Of a DNA stretch of 64,000 nucleotides, positions 1-11,158 are shown piece by piece. Both the position numbers and the translations under genes were made by a program. Every line of letters begins with the position of its first letter. Position 1 is the first letter of the stretch. The stretch spans positions 68,955,435 through 69,019,434 of the forward strand of contig NC_058338.1 in NCBI RefSeq assembly GCF_905475395.1, given 5' to 3'. Origin of the DNA: Chrysoperla carnea (taxonomy: Eukaryota > Arthropoda > Insecta > Neuroptera > Chrysopidae). Below the pieces are notes generated by a model. The model made no database searches. It saw only the letters and a program-made list of their open reading frames with translations, and was not told where the DNA came from.

Positions 1-66
1 AGTTAATTTATTTAACAAAGTTAATATTTTTTTATAAAATATGTTTGCATTTATATTATCACTTTA

Positions 67-259
67 GAATAGGCCCTTTTCATCGGTTTGCTTTTATTTG
101 ATAGTTGTCAAGAAACTATTCAAGTTAAGAAAATGTAATATATTTTATCTTTATCAAACAGCGCTTTTTGCTAGGATAGAAGATATGTGATATATCTTAT
201 CTTGATTGAAATCTGTCCGAAATAAAAAATAATCATTTTTTTGAATGAAAAGCCCTATA
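67..259. repeat. Short MITE-like repeat, copy 1
   Basis: About 195 bp with imperfect terminal inverted repeats: GAATAGGCCCTTTTCAT at the left, and at the right GAATGAAAAGCCCTATA, which reads TATAGGGCTTTTCATTC on the other strand. A second copy lies at 9081-9290. It sits in the intron before the first visible exon of the plus-strand GalNAc-transferase. The rest of 1-723 shows nothing recognisable. Confidence 0.6.
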
Positions 260-723
260 GACTCATTTTTTTGCCAAAAAGTGCCATAAGAATACATTTC
301 AATTATACATTTTCAAATATCTCTCATAATTTGACGAAAACCCAGCATGCTGTGGGCGCCATATTGCTCTATGTCATGACGTCAATTGGCTGTGTTAACA
401 AATGCGCGGATATTTTAAATGATAATTGCTTATAATTAAATTTTTTTAGTTTACAGTTTTATTTATTTTTTAGTTTTAAATTTATTATGTCATACAGCTG
501 TATGATGTAATAACATGACCACTACTATTTCATGGTATTAAAAAACCTGCTATTTTAATTAATATTTTAATAATTCTGTTATTTTAAGAATGAAAGCTTT
601 CTGACTGCTTTTCGCCTAAGCTATCTCAATGATATATTTATAGATTTTTCCTCATACAAAGTATATAGTATCCTAAAATTTAAAGGATCTTTTAACATTT
701 TTCGAAATTATTGTTTACTGTAG

Positions 724-3686
724 GTGCAAAATTCCTGGAATGTATCTAGAAGAGTTACCATCAACATCAGTTATAATTTGTTTCCATAATGAAGCATGGA
801 GTGTTCTACTAAGAACTGTTCATTCTGTTTTGGATCGATCTCCAGAACACCTCATCCATGAAATTATACTTGTTGATGATTATTCAAATTTTGGTAGGTA
901 GCTTTCCAGTGACGTTTTATTACAAAATTATGTAAAAATTTCTAAAACATTAACTGTCATAACTGACCAAATCAAGAATACCGAAAATTCGAATTAAAAT
1001 TCAATGTCATAGTAATTAAGTTTATAGTTTCACAATGTTAATCAGTTTTCTGATTAATTTTAGCACACCTAAAACAGCCATTAGAAGATTATTGGTCAGA
1101 AAATAAGAAAGTGAAAATTATTCGAGCAGCTCGGCGGGAAGGATTAATACGGGCACGCATATTAGGAGCTCAACATGCCACCGGTGAAGTACTTACATAT
1201 TTGGATTCACATTGTGAATGTGCTCCTGGTTGGCTAGAACCACTATTGGATCGTATTGCTCGTAATCCAACGACGGTAGTATGTCCTGTGATCGATGTTA
1301 TTGACGATGCAACACTTGAATTTAAGTACCAAAATAGCAGTAATGTAAATATTGGAGGATTTGATTGGAATTTATTATTCAAGTGGTATTCGATACCCGA
1401 ACGGGAGAAAAAAAGACGAAAACATAGTTCAGAGCCAGTATGGAGCCCTATTATGGCTGGTAATTCATTTTAATATCATTATGTAGTTCGATTGCTTATT
1501 TGTGTGCCTCCGGCGATGAGGTTCCTCAAGGAAAACACCGAGAACCTACAGGTTAGAAAGCTTTAGATCAGCTTTCGGTAATTCTTTCTCTTTTATTTAT
1601 AACCTACTCATTATTATTTTCATAATTGACAAAAATTTTTCAAAAACTGAATAAAATCGGTACAGAATAGATTTATTGCCATTAAAATTAAAAACAGCGG
1701 TCAAAAAACTTTTCTTTCCAATCATTTTTACGAGATAACATTCAAATTTCAAACCCTTCTCTGTTTTTGCAAGGTGGTTTATTCAGTATTGATCGCCTCT
1801 TTTTTGAAAAACTTGGAACATACGATAGTGGTTTCGACATTTGGGGTGGTGAAAACTTGGAATTATCATTTAAAACATGGATGTGTGGTGGTACATTAGA
1901 GATTATTCCATGTTCTCATGTTGGACACATTTTTCGAAAAAAATCGCCTTATAAATGGCGAGATGGAGAAAATGACACGCTAAAAAAGAATTGTGTTCGA
2001 CTTGCAGAGGTCTGTTTTATATAATTTTTTGTTTTTAAAATTTTTTGTCGGTGTGAAATTAATTTAATGGCTTTATTCTTCAATTACATTTCGTAATCGC
2101 ATGATTCCCAAACCATAAATACAATTTTGGAAATATCTGCCTTAAAAATTATTTCTGACAAAAAAAATATCATTATATCGTGAGAAACATGAAGATATAT
2201 TCTACATACTTCAAAAAAACCCTAACTTATTACAACAGATACCTTGTTTCTGTTTATCCTACTTAATAGGGCTTCAAGAAAAAATCTCCATTATAGAAAA
2301 GTTAAATATTCTACAAACTTATTGTAGGGGAAAGTGGTACAAAATGACCCCTCGCTGTTTTAAGTAATTTATTAACATACATTTATCAATAAATATCTTC
2401 CAAGTGATCAAATTAATCATTGAACAAAGATTTTGTGTATTGCTTGTAACTCATGGTTTCTGTTGACTTTTAATAATTGTATAATACATTTCGATAGGCG
2501 CATAACGAATTTTAAGGTCAGTTTTTATAACGATATTCAATTATGTTGTTATGGGCTAAAGATCGCTGTACATTGGCTAAAATGATCTCAATTTTGTGTA
2601 TAAAATTTTAATAGGCAAAATGATCCTCCCTATTTCCCATAGTGTTGTTTGTGTTGATTTAAGTGATTTTGCCAGTGATTTTTGTGTTTATACTTTTTTG
2701 TGAACTTTTGGTAAAAAAAGCAATATATTATTTTGCCCACCTATTTTTAAGGGCGGTAAAACGATCCTTTTCGAGAAATATTAAATAGTTCTCAATGTTG
2801 AACAAATCAAAGAAAATTGGCATGCTAATATTGAAAGACTTTAATAAAGAAACAAAAAATATTTTAACATTATACATATCTCGAATAGTTTGGTTATAAA
2901 TTACATTATTTTAGGGGAATCATTTTGGAACAACCTCTCCTACTGGGAATAAAAAAAAAACTATATTACGAAAATTTTTTAGGTTTGGATGGATGATTAT
3001 GCAAAATATTATTATAAACGGATTGGGGGTAATAAAGGAAATTATGGTGATGTATCTGAAAGAAAACTGCTTAGAGAACAACTTGGTTGTAAATCATTTC
3101 AATGGTATATTGATAATGTTTATCCAGAAATAAATATTCCGATATCAGCTGGGCAGGTAGACTGAACTTTTGTTTGTGTTTTTATTTATTTATTTTTCTG
3201 AAATTGGAATTCAAATTTCTATTCCTTAGATTGCTGCTAGTGTTTCTCCTGCTATGTGTCTTGATGTAGCTGTCAAATCAAAGGATGTCCCGGAACCTGT
3301 TGGTATGTATCCCTGTCACGGACAAGGTGGAAATCAGGTAATAAACTGCGTAGAGTCTTTTGGGTTTTGTTTTTTACGATATATTGTATGCAAGCATTTA
3401 AAAATTATTACAGTATTGGGAAATGAACCAAAATGGTGAAATCAGACGAGATACTGGATGTTTAGACTATTCTGGTGGTGACACTGTTGTGCTTTACCCG
3501 TGCCATGGATTGAAAGGAAATCAGAATTGGTCATATAACGAAAATACAAAATTTATTACGCATGTGATCACCAAGAAATGTTTAGCAATTCACGAAAATC
3601 TTAAAAATTTAACAATGGCTGATTGTAGTGAAAATGAACGACTAAAATGGTCAGTTGAAAATTATGACAATAGTAAATTTCAATAA
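724..3686 (+). CDS. Polypeptide N-acetylgalactosaminyltransferase, Pgant9-like paralog (3' part, six exons)
   Basis: Transfers GalNAc from UDP-GalNAc to Ser/Thr, starting mucin-type O-glycans in the Golgi (family knowledge). Exons by GT-AG sites: 724-893, 1064-1459, 1774-2009, 2983-3156, 3230-3337, 3414-3686, giving 451 residues ending in TAA at 3684. The first base completes a codon from an exon before the window, so the membrane anchor and stem are missing here. Visible motifs: ICFHNEAWS at the start of the GT27 fold, the metal-binding DSH in [11 protein letters not shown], the WGGEN block, and [10 protein letters not shown]. Exons 5-6 form the ricin-type lectin domain with CLD in the alpha and beta repeats, PCHG twice and a gamma repeat. 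No frameshift or lost catalytic residue is seen, so it is probably functional. All internal exon phases match the minus-strand gene at 11159-31474, and the exon 2 proteins are roughly 80% identical, so this is a close inverted paralog. It has only one alpha-repeat exon. Confidence 0.92.
2323..2946 (+). repeat. Interspersed repeat F, copy 1
   Basis: Starts TGTAGGGGAAAGTGG and ends with an inverted version (CAACCTCTCCTACTGGG). Both ends carry AAAATGA motifs inside the termini, the form of a TIR DNA transposon derivative. It contains repeated AAAATGATC motifs. Further copies lie at 16781-17511 (inverted) and 42519-44293. It fills most of the intron 2010-2982 of the plus-strand GalNAc-transferase. 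No transposase ORF is seen. Confidence 0.6.
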
Positions 3687-3850
3687 TGAAAATAATCTAT
3701 GCATCCACTGTTTATAAGATTGTCTAAACAATAATGGAAGGATTTCAACGCTTAAAAGGTACAACAAGTAAATAGAAAGAGCATCATGATAGTGCAGAAG
3801 GTAGAGAAATCCATTCTCGTTCAGATGTGTACCTAATTTATTTCAAGTTA

Positions 3851-3856
3851 AATAAA
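3851..3856 (+). terminator. Polyadenylation signal AATAAA of the plus-strand GalNAc-transferase
   Basis: AATAAA lies 165 bases after the stop codon and is followed by T-rich sequence. This gives a 3' UTR of about 180-190 bases. It is the first canonical signal after the stop. Confidence 0.6.
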
Positions 3857-4370
3857 GACTTTTTTCAAAAAAATATTAGTTTTAAAATTTTATATCTTAT
3901 TTGCTCCATTATATCTTATTTGCTCCATACTAGAGCAGATTTTTAAGGCAAAATATCGATTTATTAAATTTTAAAACAATTGGATACTTTGTGGTGTTTA
4001 AAATCACCCTCATATTAATTCATTTTTTTTCCTGAGGCAAAGAATGTTCCAGGGGATCTAAGGAATACGTACCAGCAAGAATTTTTGAAATCGGTGCTTG
4101 TCTGTTTTTTTTTCAGATTTTACAGTATTTTCCGGCTTATTTACTACACTATCTATCAGTGCGTTTGTAACATGCCAACGATCATATCAATATGGCCCAT
4201 ACAATGAGCTTTATCTTTTATATATTTTTAAAGAATTAACTCAGAATGTCAGTGACAGCTTCCATATTAATTATATTTCCTTATATATTATTAATTTTAA
4301 TGTAATATTTATGAAAATGGCTTGTAAATATCGTATAATAGCTTGTAAATAACGGCTGTGTGAAGAAAGT

Positions 4371-4878
4371 TTAAGGATGTTCCAGCATGGTATTTGCAGT
4401 TTCTATGTTAAAGCAATGGTACAATTTTTTTTTCGACAGAATTTAACGAAAAATTAAATTTAAGAATTTAATAATGCTTACTATTAATTCCCAAAGTTTC
4501 AGAAATTTTGACCGTTTAAAATGGGAAATAATTATGCCAACGTCCCAATTTCGATCAATTTACGTCAAAATTAATATCTCGAAAGTGAAAATTAATTTCT
4601 AAATTTTTTTTTTAGAATTGTATTGTATAAACATTTTTTTCTACTTTTTCTTCAATATATAATAATATCATAAAAAATAGTTGGAGAGATCGGACATTTT
4701 ACATGCTTTAAATGGGACATGACCCTCAAAATCGCGAACTTTGTCTTTAAATATCTCGCGATCTAAACGGTCAAAAATTATGAAATTTTAGGAATTCATA
4801 AATAAAGCTATTATAAACCCGAGAAAAAAAATTCGGCCAAATCTGTCGAAAAGTGATTTCATGCTGGTACTACCTTAA
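4371..4878. repeat. TTAA-flanked MITE C, copy 1
   Basis: Begins TTAAGGATGTTCCAGCATGG and ends TCATGCTGGTACTACCTTAA; the end reverse-complements to match 16 of 20 bases of the start. TTAA sits at both borders. Almost the same 490-bp body recurs at 15584-16080. It lies in the intergenic stretch 3857-5051 between the plus-strand GalNAc-transferase and the hyaluronidase. Confidence 0.75.
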
Positions 4879-5051
4879 ATATTAAAGAGTCGCGGTGTGA
4901 AAACAGTTTATACACAAAATAACTACGCTCCCAGGTAATGTGTGGAAAAAATAACGATCCACATTTTTTGGATTAAAATTCTTTGTTATAAGTCATTAAT
5001 TATTATTTTTATAATATTTACACAGTACATGGTAACAATATATCAATTATA

Positions 5052-7523
5052 TCATTCTGAATCCACAATTTCATTAAAAATTGGTCCTAAAATTTGTTCT
5101 ACATAATCATGTAGCTCCAGGCATCTTTCTTTTGAATTGACATCATTTGAACTGCCCCAAAAAATAACTCCATTTACACCAGATTCTTTAAGTTGGGTTA
5201 GTGTTAAACGAATATCATCCTAAAATAAATCAATAAATTTAGATGAGACTACTAGCCAGAATACAGTACAATCTCACTAATCCGACACTTCAATAGACCG
5301 ATACCAAAATTACAAAAGTGAGGATTTTGTGCCAGTGATGATATTAATTATGAATTTTTCTATACAATTCAGTAATCCGAACATTCCAATAATCCGACAC
5401 CCTCCGATTTTTAATAGATCCGGATTAGTGAGATTGTACTGTACTTCGTTTTTATAATATTATTCGATGTAAAATAAACGTTTCACAATTGCACGGAATC
5501 TCATATTTCATACTTGTTAAATATCTAAATTGTAATAGTATAATTATATAAAAAGTACAAACAAATTCTTTCTCAAAAATTTGTTACAGGCAAAGCCAGA
5601 TTAACCATTAAGCCATTAAGCAAAGTAGTTAATTAACTAGGGGCCTCGTGCTCGCAAATAGAAATTGAAAAGGTTTCAGAGAGAGAAAATTTTCGTGGAA
5701 AAATTCGGATGGTCAATGACAGCAGGTACCTATTTTTGCTTTTTTCGACGCAAGCTGTCAGTTGATGAAATACTTCATACATACAGAACAGATCCATCTA
5801 ATATCGTGTAGTAGAACTGATAAAATGGATGCGTTACGTTTCATAACCAGAACCGTTACGTTACCTCTTAGAACCGTTTAAATGCATTGTAGATAATGGC
5901 GATTGAAAATGATGTAAAGGATGTAACAACTTTCAAGAGTTATGAACGATTTTGCATCCAAAAAAATAGTTAAAATTAAAGAACTTTACAAAAATAGTTA
6001 AACTTAAGGAACTTTACAAAAATATTTTCTTGCGTTTATTGTTTTTTGATGCCTTTAACAAAAATAAGGTTAAAATTAAAACACCCGTGTCACATTTTAG
6101 CAACATCCCTTCGCCAACTTGAAAACATTTCATGAACTTCAAATTCAGGCTCAAGTTTAGGGCTCCCAGACTATAAAGTTCAAAGTCTGAAAAATTGATT
6201 TAAATCTTGCGAAGCTAAAATAGACAAATAGTAAAAGGAATAAATACATACTTCAGTTAAAAATGCATCATTATCTTGAAATTTGTACCAAAAGTATGGG
6301 ATGATAAACTTTGGCGATTCAATAGTGTTAGCAACTCTTTGAGTTTCAGTTATACGGGCTTTAATTAATTTTTGTCGTTCATCAACGCTCAATTTTTCTT
6401 GTAAATATATTGACGGATAAAATGTATCTGAACTCTCGAAAAACCATTTTATTCTGAAAATAATGAATGTTAAATTTTCTATGTGCCTGCATAAGCTGAA
6501 ATTTCGCGTAAGATCTTACTCATCATTTTCTTTTGCCACGGTATTTGAACAATTTCCTATTAAATCTCCACCTTGATTGTAACATAATGGATATTGGTAA
6601 TATCCCCACTGTGCATATGGCCGGATTATTTTAGCTAAAATGATTGTGCTTTCGAAAAATTCTCGTGCTGCGGTTTCAAATTGAAACTTTGCCTAAAAAC
6701 AGGTGTTTATATTCATCATAATTGATTCATCATGAAGAGCTTGGTAATATGCATTCGAGAAAATTTTAAAGCATTCGATGTTTTTCACGTAATTCGTAAA
6801 AATTCTTCGGCAGCTACAACATTACTATTCATAATTTAGTAAGAAGGTAATCAAATATAAAGTGAAAAAATCATTTTGCCAGATAAAAATAATTAGTCTC
6901 TCTATCATGTCCTCCATCCAAAAATTGTAATTTTCACTGTAGACATACCAGTGCCGTTATTTTGTCATTTGATTCCTTTGGATGTTGTTTACGTTCCTGC
7001 TCAAACGATATGTCACGATACGGTTGTAATGAACCAAAATTTTGTTGATATATTGGCCGCCAACTTTCAAAATCAAGAATTGCCAAGCCTAAAAAATGTA
7101 CGATTAATTAATCAAACTTGATAATTTATTAATTTGTCGATTATTAACAACCATTATATTCATTATTTGGAATTAATTTTTCTATTTGATCATAAAAAAT
7201 CTCCAAATGTTCACTAACATTTCCATTTTGTGGAATACCACCATTTCGATAGTAAAACTCTTTGTTTGTATCATTTTTCAAAAGTGCTGGAAAATCCCCT
7301 AAGAAAATCATAATCAATAAGTGTCATTTTAGGAAACACAAATGCATATATAATATACAAACCTGGACTATATATCAGTGAAATTCGATTTCCAATGAAT
7401 TCATCATTCGTATTTTGAATAATATTGTACTTTTCAGATAATCGAAAATCAATATGTGCTCGGCATTCAATCGTTGGCGAATTCCAATATGCATGAAATT
7501 TTGTTTCAACAGTTGTACCAATA
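5052..7523 (-). CDS. Hyaluronidase, GH56 family (six exons, 5' exon not identified)
   Basis: Cleaves hyaluronan-type glycosaminoglycans; insect members are secreted, often in saliva or venom (family knowledge). Exons in transcript order: 7363-7523, 7152-7298, 6949-7088, 6520-6692, 6252-6453, 5052-5219, joined in frame to give about 330 residues ending in TGA. Motifs: FHAYWNSPTIEC near the start, EKYNIIQN, RNGGIPQNGN, the catalytic DFE of LDFESWRPIYQQN, WGYYQYPLCYN, PYFWYKFQD and FWGSSNDVNSK near the C-terminus. These align along the whole bee and wasp hyaluronidase fold. The first exon found opens at a strong acceptor (T-rich tract then AG at 7525-7524) in a phase needing an upstream exon, which should carry the start and signal peptide. 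An in-frame ATG exists at 7606, but the bases before 7523 are interspersed-repeat DNA. The gene lies between the two convergent Pgant9-like genes. Confidence 0.9.
5262..5443. repeat. 182-bp MITE with perfect 23-bp terminal inverted repeats
   Basis: The first 23 bases, starting TACAGTACAATCTCACTAAT, are exactly reverse-complemented at 5421-5443. TA borders and the CAGTACAAT..TAATCCG form recall pogo/Tigger-type Tc1/mariner derivatives. It is inserted in the last hyaluronidase intron (5220-6251). Interior copies of AATCCGACA give extra stems. Confidence 0.75.
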
Positions 7524-7544
7524 CTAAAAACAAACAATATTTTA

Positions 7545-7790
7545 ACCCCCGAAGCAAAAATAGTTATATCATAAGTTTGATCGATATTTGCCTCTGTCTT
7601 TAGCATTGTATCTCCTAAACGAATTAACCGATTTTAATTTTTTTTAAAGCCAATTTAATGGAGAGTCTTCTTAGCTATGTTTCAAAAAACATAGCTAAGA
7701 ACACATTAATCGGTTCAGTTTGGAGAGAGCTACAAGGAAAAAACTACATTTGTCGAGGGTTTTTTAAATTTTGTGAATTTTAGTTGTCTG
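7545..7790 (+). repeat. Interspersed repeat B, copy 1 (partial)
   Basis: Begins AACCCCCGAAGCAAAAATAG and includes CCTAAACGAATTAACCGATT and AATCGGTTCAGTTTGGAGAG, as in copies at 14378-14756, 51022-51415 and 52415-52760. It directly abuts the first hyaluronidase exon found and is the source of the in-frame ATG at 7606. An internal perfect stem (AAACATAGCTAAGAA versus its complement) is present near 7670-7702. Confidence 0.65.
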
Positions 7791-9080
7791 TTCCTTTCTG
7801 CAGTATAAGAAAGTGAGAAACAAGTATTAGCTCCCATTAAGTGCATTAGCTCCCATTTCGTTAGAGGTGCCAAATTATTGTGCCAAAGCATTGAGCTTCT
7901 TTCGAAAGTCTGCGGTATCTAAGCGTTTAACGATCAAAAATAACTAATACCCCAATTCTTATTGGCCCTTCTCTAATTGTATTTCTTATTCTTCGATCCC
8001 ATATACTTTTGCGTTTTTTATCGATTAAATTAACACATTTTGAGAACCAATCACAAATCAATTGTTTGTAAAATAATTTCTACATTGATCCATGTGTTAC
8101 AATATAGTCTACAAGGTTACGTTATACTAACGGGGGTAAATTCTGAAGACAGGAAGACAAGGAGTTACGTGGCTTAGTTATGTGGCTTAGAATATTCATA
8201 TCAAACATTTTATTAAAAAGACTATTCTGTGTATATGTTATACAGGGTGGACTTTTACTTAATTCACAAAAAATTAAATTACATACCATAAAATATTTGA
8301 ATAAGAACAAAAAATTACAATGTAAATTAAGTAAGCATCTTTTTTTAAACGATACATTTTATTTTATTAATTTTACAAAAATTAAATTTATAATTCACTA
8401 AAATATAATTTGCAAAATTTGTAATACCCTAAAACCGGTATGACCGGCAGTTAAACGGTCAGTGAATTGAGATTAATTTGAAAAATATAATTTTCTCAAC
8501 ATTATATAAGTACGAACTGAATAATTTACACAGTTGTTTAAATATTATTGTTCTTTACAAAAATTCCACTAATTTAATTTTTTTCTAAACTTAAAAGAAC
8601 AATGGCTCACCTGGTAATTATCTCCTATGGTGTCCCAGAGTATGAGATCGATTTTAACATTACAAAACGTATAATGTATTTAATTGTGTTGATGATGGCG
8701 TGATGAACTGATTCGAGGAGTTAATACCCACCGTTTAAAATCAAAATAATTATTACCTACTTATATTATTATACTATAAATTCCATCTTTTTCAATTGTC
8801 TATATGTCGCAACCACTAAGCTTAAATAGCCGCTGTTCAGTTAATAGAATTTTTTAATAATCGGCGCTATTCAACTAGCGGTCTGAATAATATTCAGTCG
8901 TATCGTCTTTTAAAAATTTAATGAACTGGCTGATGCTTAGTTCATTCGTAAAATAGAGTGACAATTTGATAAAAAAAACAAGAAGAAATATCTGACTTTA
9001 GAAATTGTTAATTTTCGTAATTTGAATACACAGCAGGCTTACAATTAAATTTTGTAATCTCAAGCCTTCAAAACGTGACT

Positions 9081-9290
9081 GAATAGGCCTTTCCATCGAT
9101 TTGCTTTTGTTTCGGGCAGTTGTCAAAATACTATTCGATCTAAAAAAATCAAATCTATTTTATCTTTATATGACTTTTAACTTAACAGCAGTTTTTGAAT
9201 AGGATAGAAGGAATGTGATATGTCTTAATTACTTGATTAAAATCTGTCCGAAACAAAAAAGAATCATTTTGTTAATGAAAAAGCCCTATT
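9081..9290. repeat. Short MITE-like repeat, copy 2
   Basis: Second copy of the element at 67-259, with GAATAGGCCTTTCCATCGAT at the left and AATGAAAAAGCCCTATT at the right. It lies upstream of the hyaluronidase, between it and Pgant9. Confidence 0.6.
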
Positions 9291-9859
9291 GCCACAGTAT
9301 GTCTCAAAGAAATTGAAGTTTCTGATATTTCGTTGCCATAGTTTGCCTGAGTACTCAGTACTGTATTCTTATTGTTATCGATCCTATTGAATTGAATGGC
9401 TGAATATCGTATTACCGCTAGTGGAATGACACTGTTTAGTAAAAAGCTTAGGCTGTTAATTGAACGGCTAATTATGTTAATTTTCTGCAACATATACATA
9501 CGTTTCTCGATACATATATGATATAAATAAAATAAATAAATAAATTTCAGCTATACTAGAGGTTGATGCGTCAAAAAAGTCGATAAAATTGATGGCCGGT
9601 TCCTCCAATTCACACATTTGAGTGCCTCATTATAATATCACTCAAAAAGAAAAAAATTTGATTATTCTACCCTATGTACAGTGTTCCAAAAAGCCAATCT
9701 AACTGCATAAAAGTTGCTCTCGCTTTTTTACACAATTATGTCAAAGTATGATGAACGACATTTAAAAACCCTTTAAGAAAACCAACCCAGAAAAAGTTAT
9801 ACACGCAAGTAAAAAAAGAAAAAGGTCAAATGTATAAGTAATCGTTTGCAATTTTGCTC

Positions 9860-10400
9860 ATTTTGTGAATACTTATAAAAGAGGTTTTTCGGGTCGGTTT
9901 TGTGTATAATGGCGATGGATTTCGTATTTACTAGCGTACTTATTCTGTTTTATTTTGATTTCTAAGTATTGGATTTGTAAAGTTCCACCCTTTTTTTTAA
10001 CAAAAATCGGAAGTTTAATCTTGCAAATTATTTTTTTACTTCTTATGTTCGTTGAATTCGGAAACTATTTCACTTGCTATCTTCTGACGTAATTTAACGT
10101 CATATTTAAATGGGAGCTTAATTCCTCTTTATTAAACTGACATAGTTCGAGTCGATGTAATTTAGTGAAGATAATTTTTTTCGGTTTTTAGTAGGATATA
10201 TGACTGGGTGGGTTTGTATATGCTTTAATTTATCTGCCAATTACATGATTTATAAGAGGTTTTTCAAGGTTGTTTTCTGTATAATATAGTGATGAATTTC
10301 GCAGTTTTAGTAATATTCCCTCTTATTTAGTTTAGATATAATAATTGATTTGGAAATATCCGTCCTTATTAACAAATCTTGGGAGGATCGTTTTTTAAAA
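9860..10400 (+). repeat. Diverged direct repeat pair
   Basis: A segment starting TATAAAAGAGGTTTTTCGGG near 9868 recurs as TATAAGAGGTTTTTCAAGGT near 10251, followed in both by TGTATAAT, GATG and ATTTCG. The units are about 380 bp apart and strongly diverged. The rest of 7791-11074 shows no gene I can support; the missing first hyaluronidase exon may lie here. Confidence 0.35.
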
Positions 10401-11074
10401 ATATTTTATGTTTGTTGGTCCTGGCAACACTATAGTCTTATTCCGGCATCATATGTAAGTCTGAGTTTCAATTACTTCTTCTTTCAAACTAAGATAATTA
10501 TTGTATTCTGACCAGTGAAAGTCTTTAGAAGATAACTATTTTTAGATTTGGAGCAGGTTTTTTTTCTCCTCCTAAACCACATTATTGTAGATAATGTCGG
10601 TTTATTCTGCCATGTCTGTTTTTTAATTACCTTGACGTGGTTGTACCGTTGAATATTTTAGAATGATTCATTAAATTTTCGTACATTATTGAAACAAGTA
10701 TTTAATTGGATAGTTGGACACCATTAATAATGTTTGTTATTATTTATTTTAATAATTTAGTATTACTTCATTTGATTAATTTTTTTATCGTTATTAAACA
10801 CTCGCAGCAACAGAAATTTAAAAAATTTATTGATTGGGTTAAAAAAGTTTCTGAGGTTTCGACTATGAGAAATTGCTTCGGAAATCATCCTTCGAATACG
10901 ATTTTAGTCTATATATAGTCAGAAACTACACATTCAATTGAAAAATTAATCTAGAAAATGGTTACTGTTCAAATTGGAGACAACATTTTTCCCGATTTTT
11001 GTATTTTTTTCCACGATGAAAAATGGTAGGTAATGTTTAATGAAATGAATGAATAAATAAATAAAACAATAGTT

Positions 11075-11096
11075 TTTATTATATAAAACGTTTATT
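11075..11096 (-). terminator. Polyadenylation signals of Pgant9
   Basis: Two TTTATT hexamers (AATAAA on the minus strand) at 11091-11096 and 11075-11080 lie about 63-84 bases beyond the stop codon at 11159, a normal position for a short 3' UTR. Confidence 0.55.
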
Positions 11097-11158
11097 AACA
11101 TTATAATTATAGTTTTTTTTTTTTAATTTTTTGTTTTTAAATCTTATTACAATTTAAA

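Noticed and set aside
1170..1382. 70-codon minus-strand ORF
   Set aside because: Antisense shadow of the GalNAc-transferase exon at 1064-1459.
8122..8310. Minus-strand MFLFKYFMVCNLIFC as a possible hyaluronidase signal-peptide exon
   Set aside because: It sits beside TATACAGGGTGGAC, a common repeat terminus, and gives no donor in the phase required by the exon at 7523.
8610..8690. Minus-strand peptide KIDLILWDTIGDNYQ followed by a donor-like CAG/GTGAGC, resembling the WDTxG block of Ras-family GTPases
   Set aside because: Only about 17 codons, a stop just upstream, and no P-loop or other G motif nearby. Probably chance.
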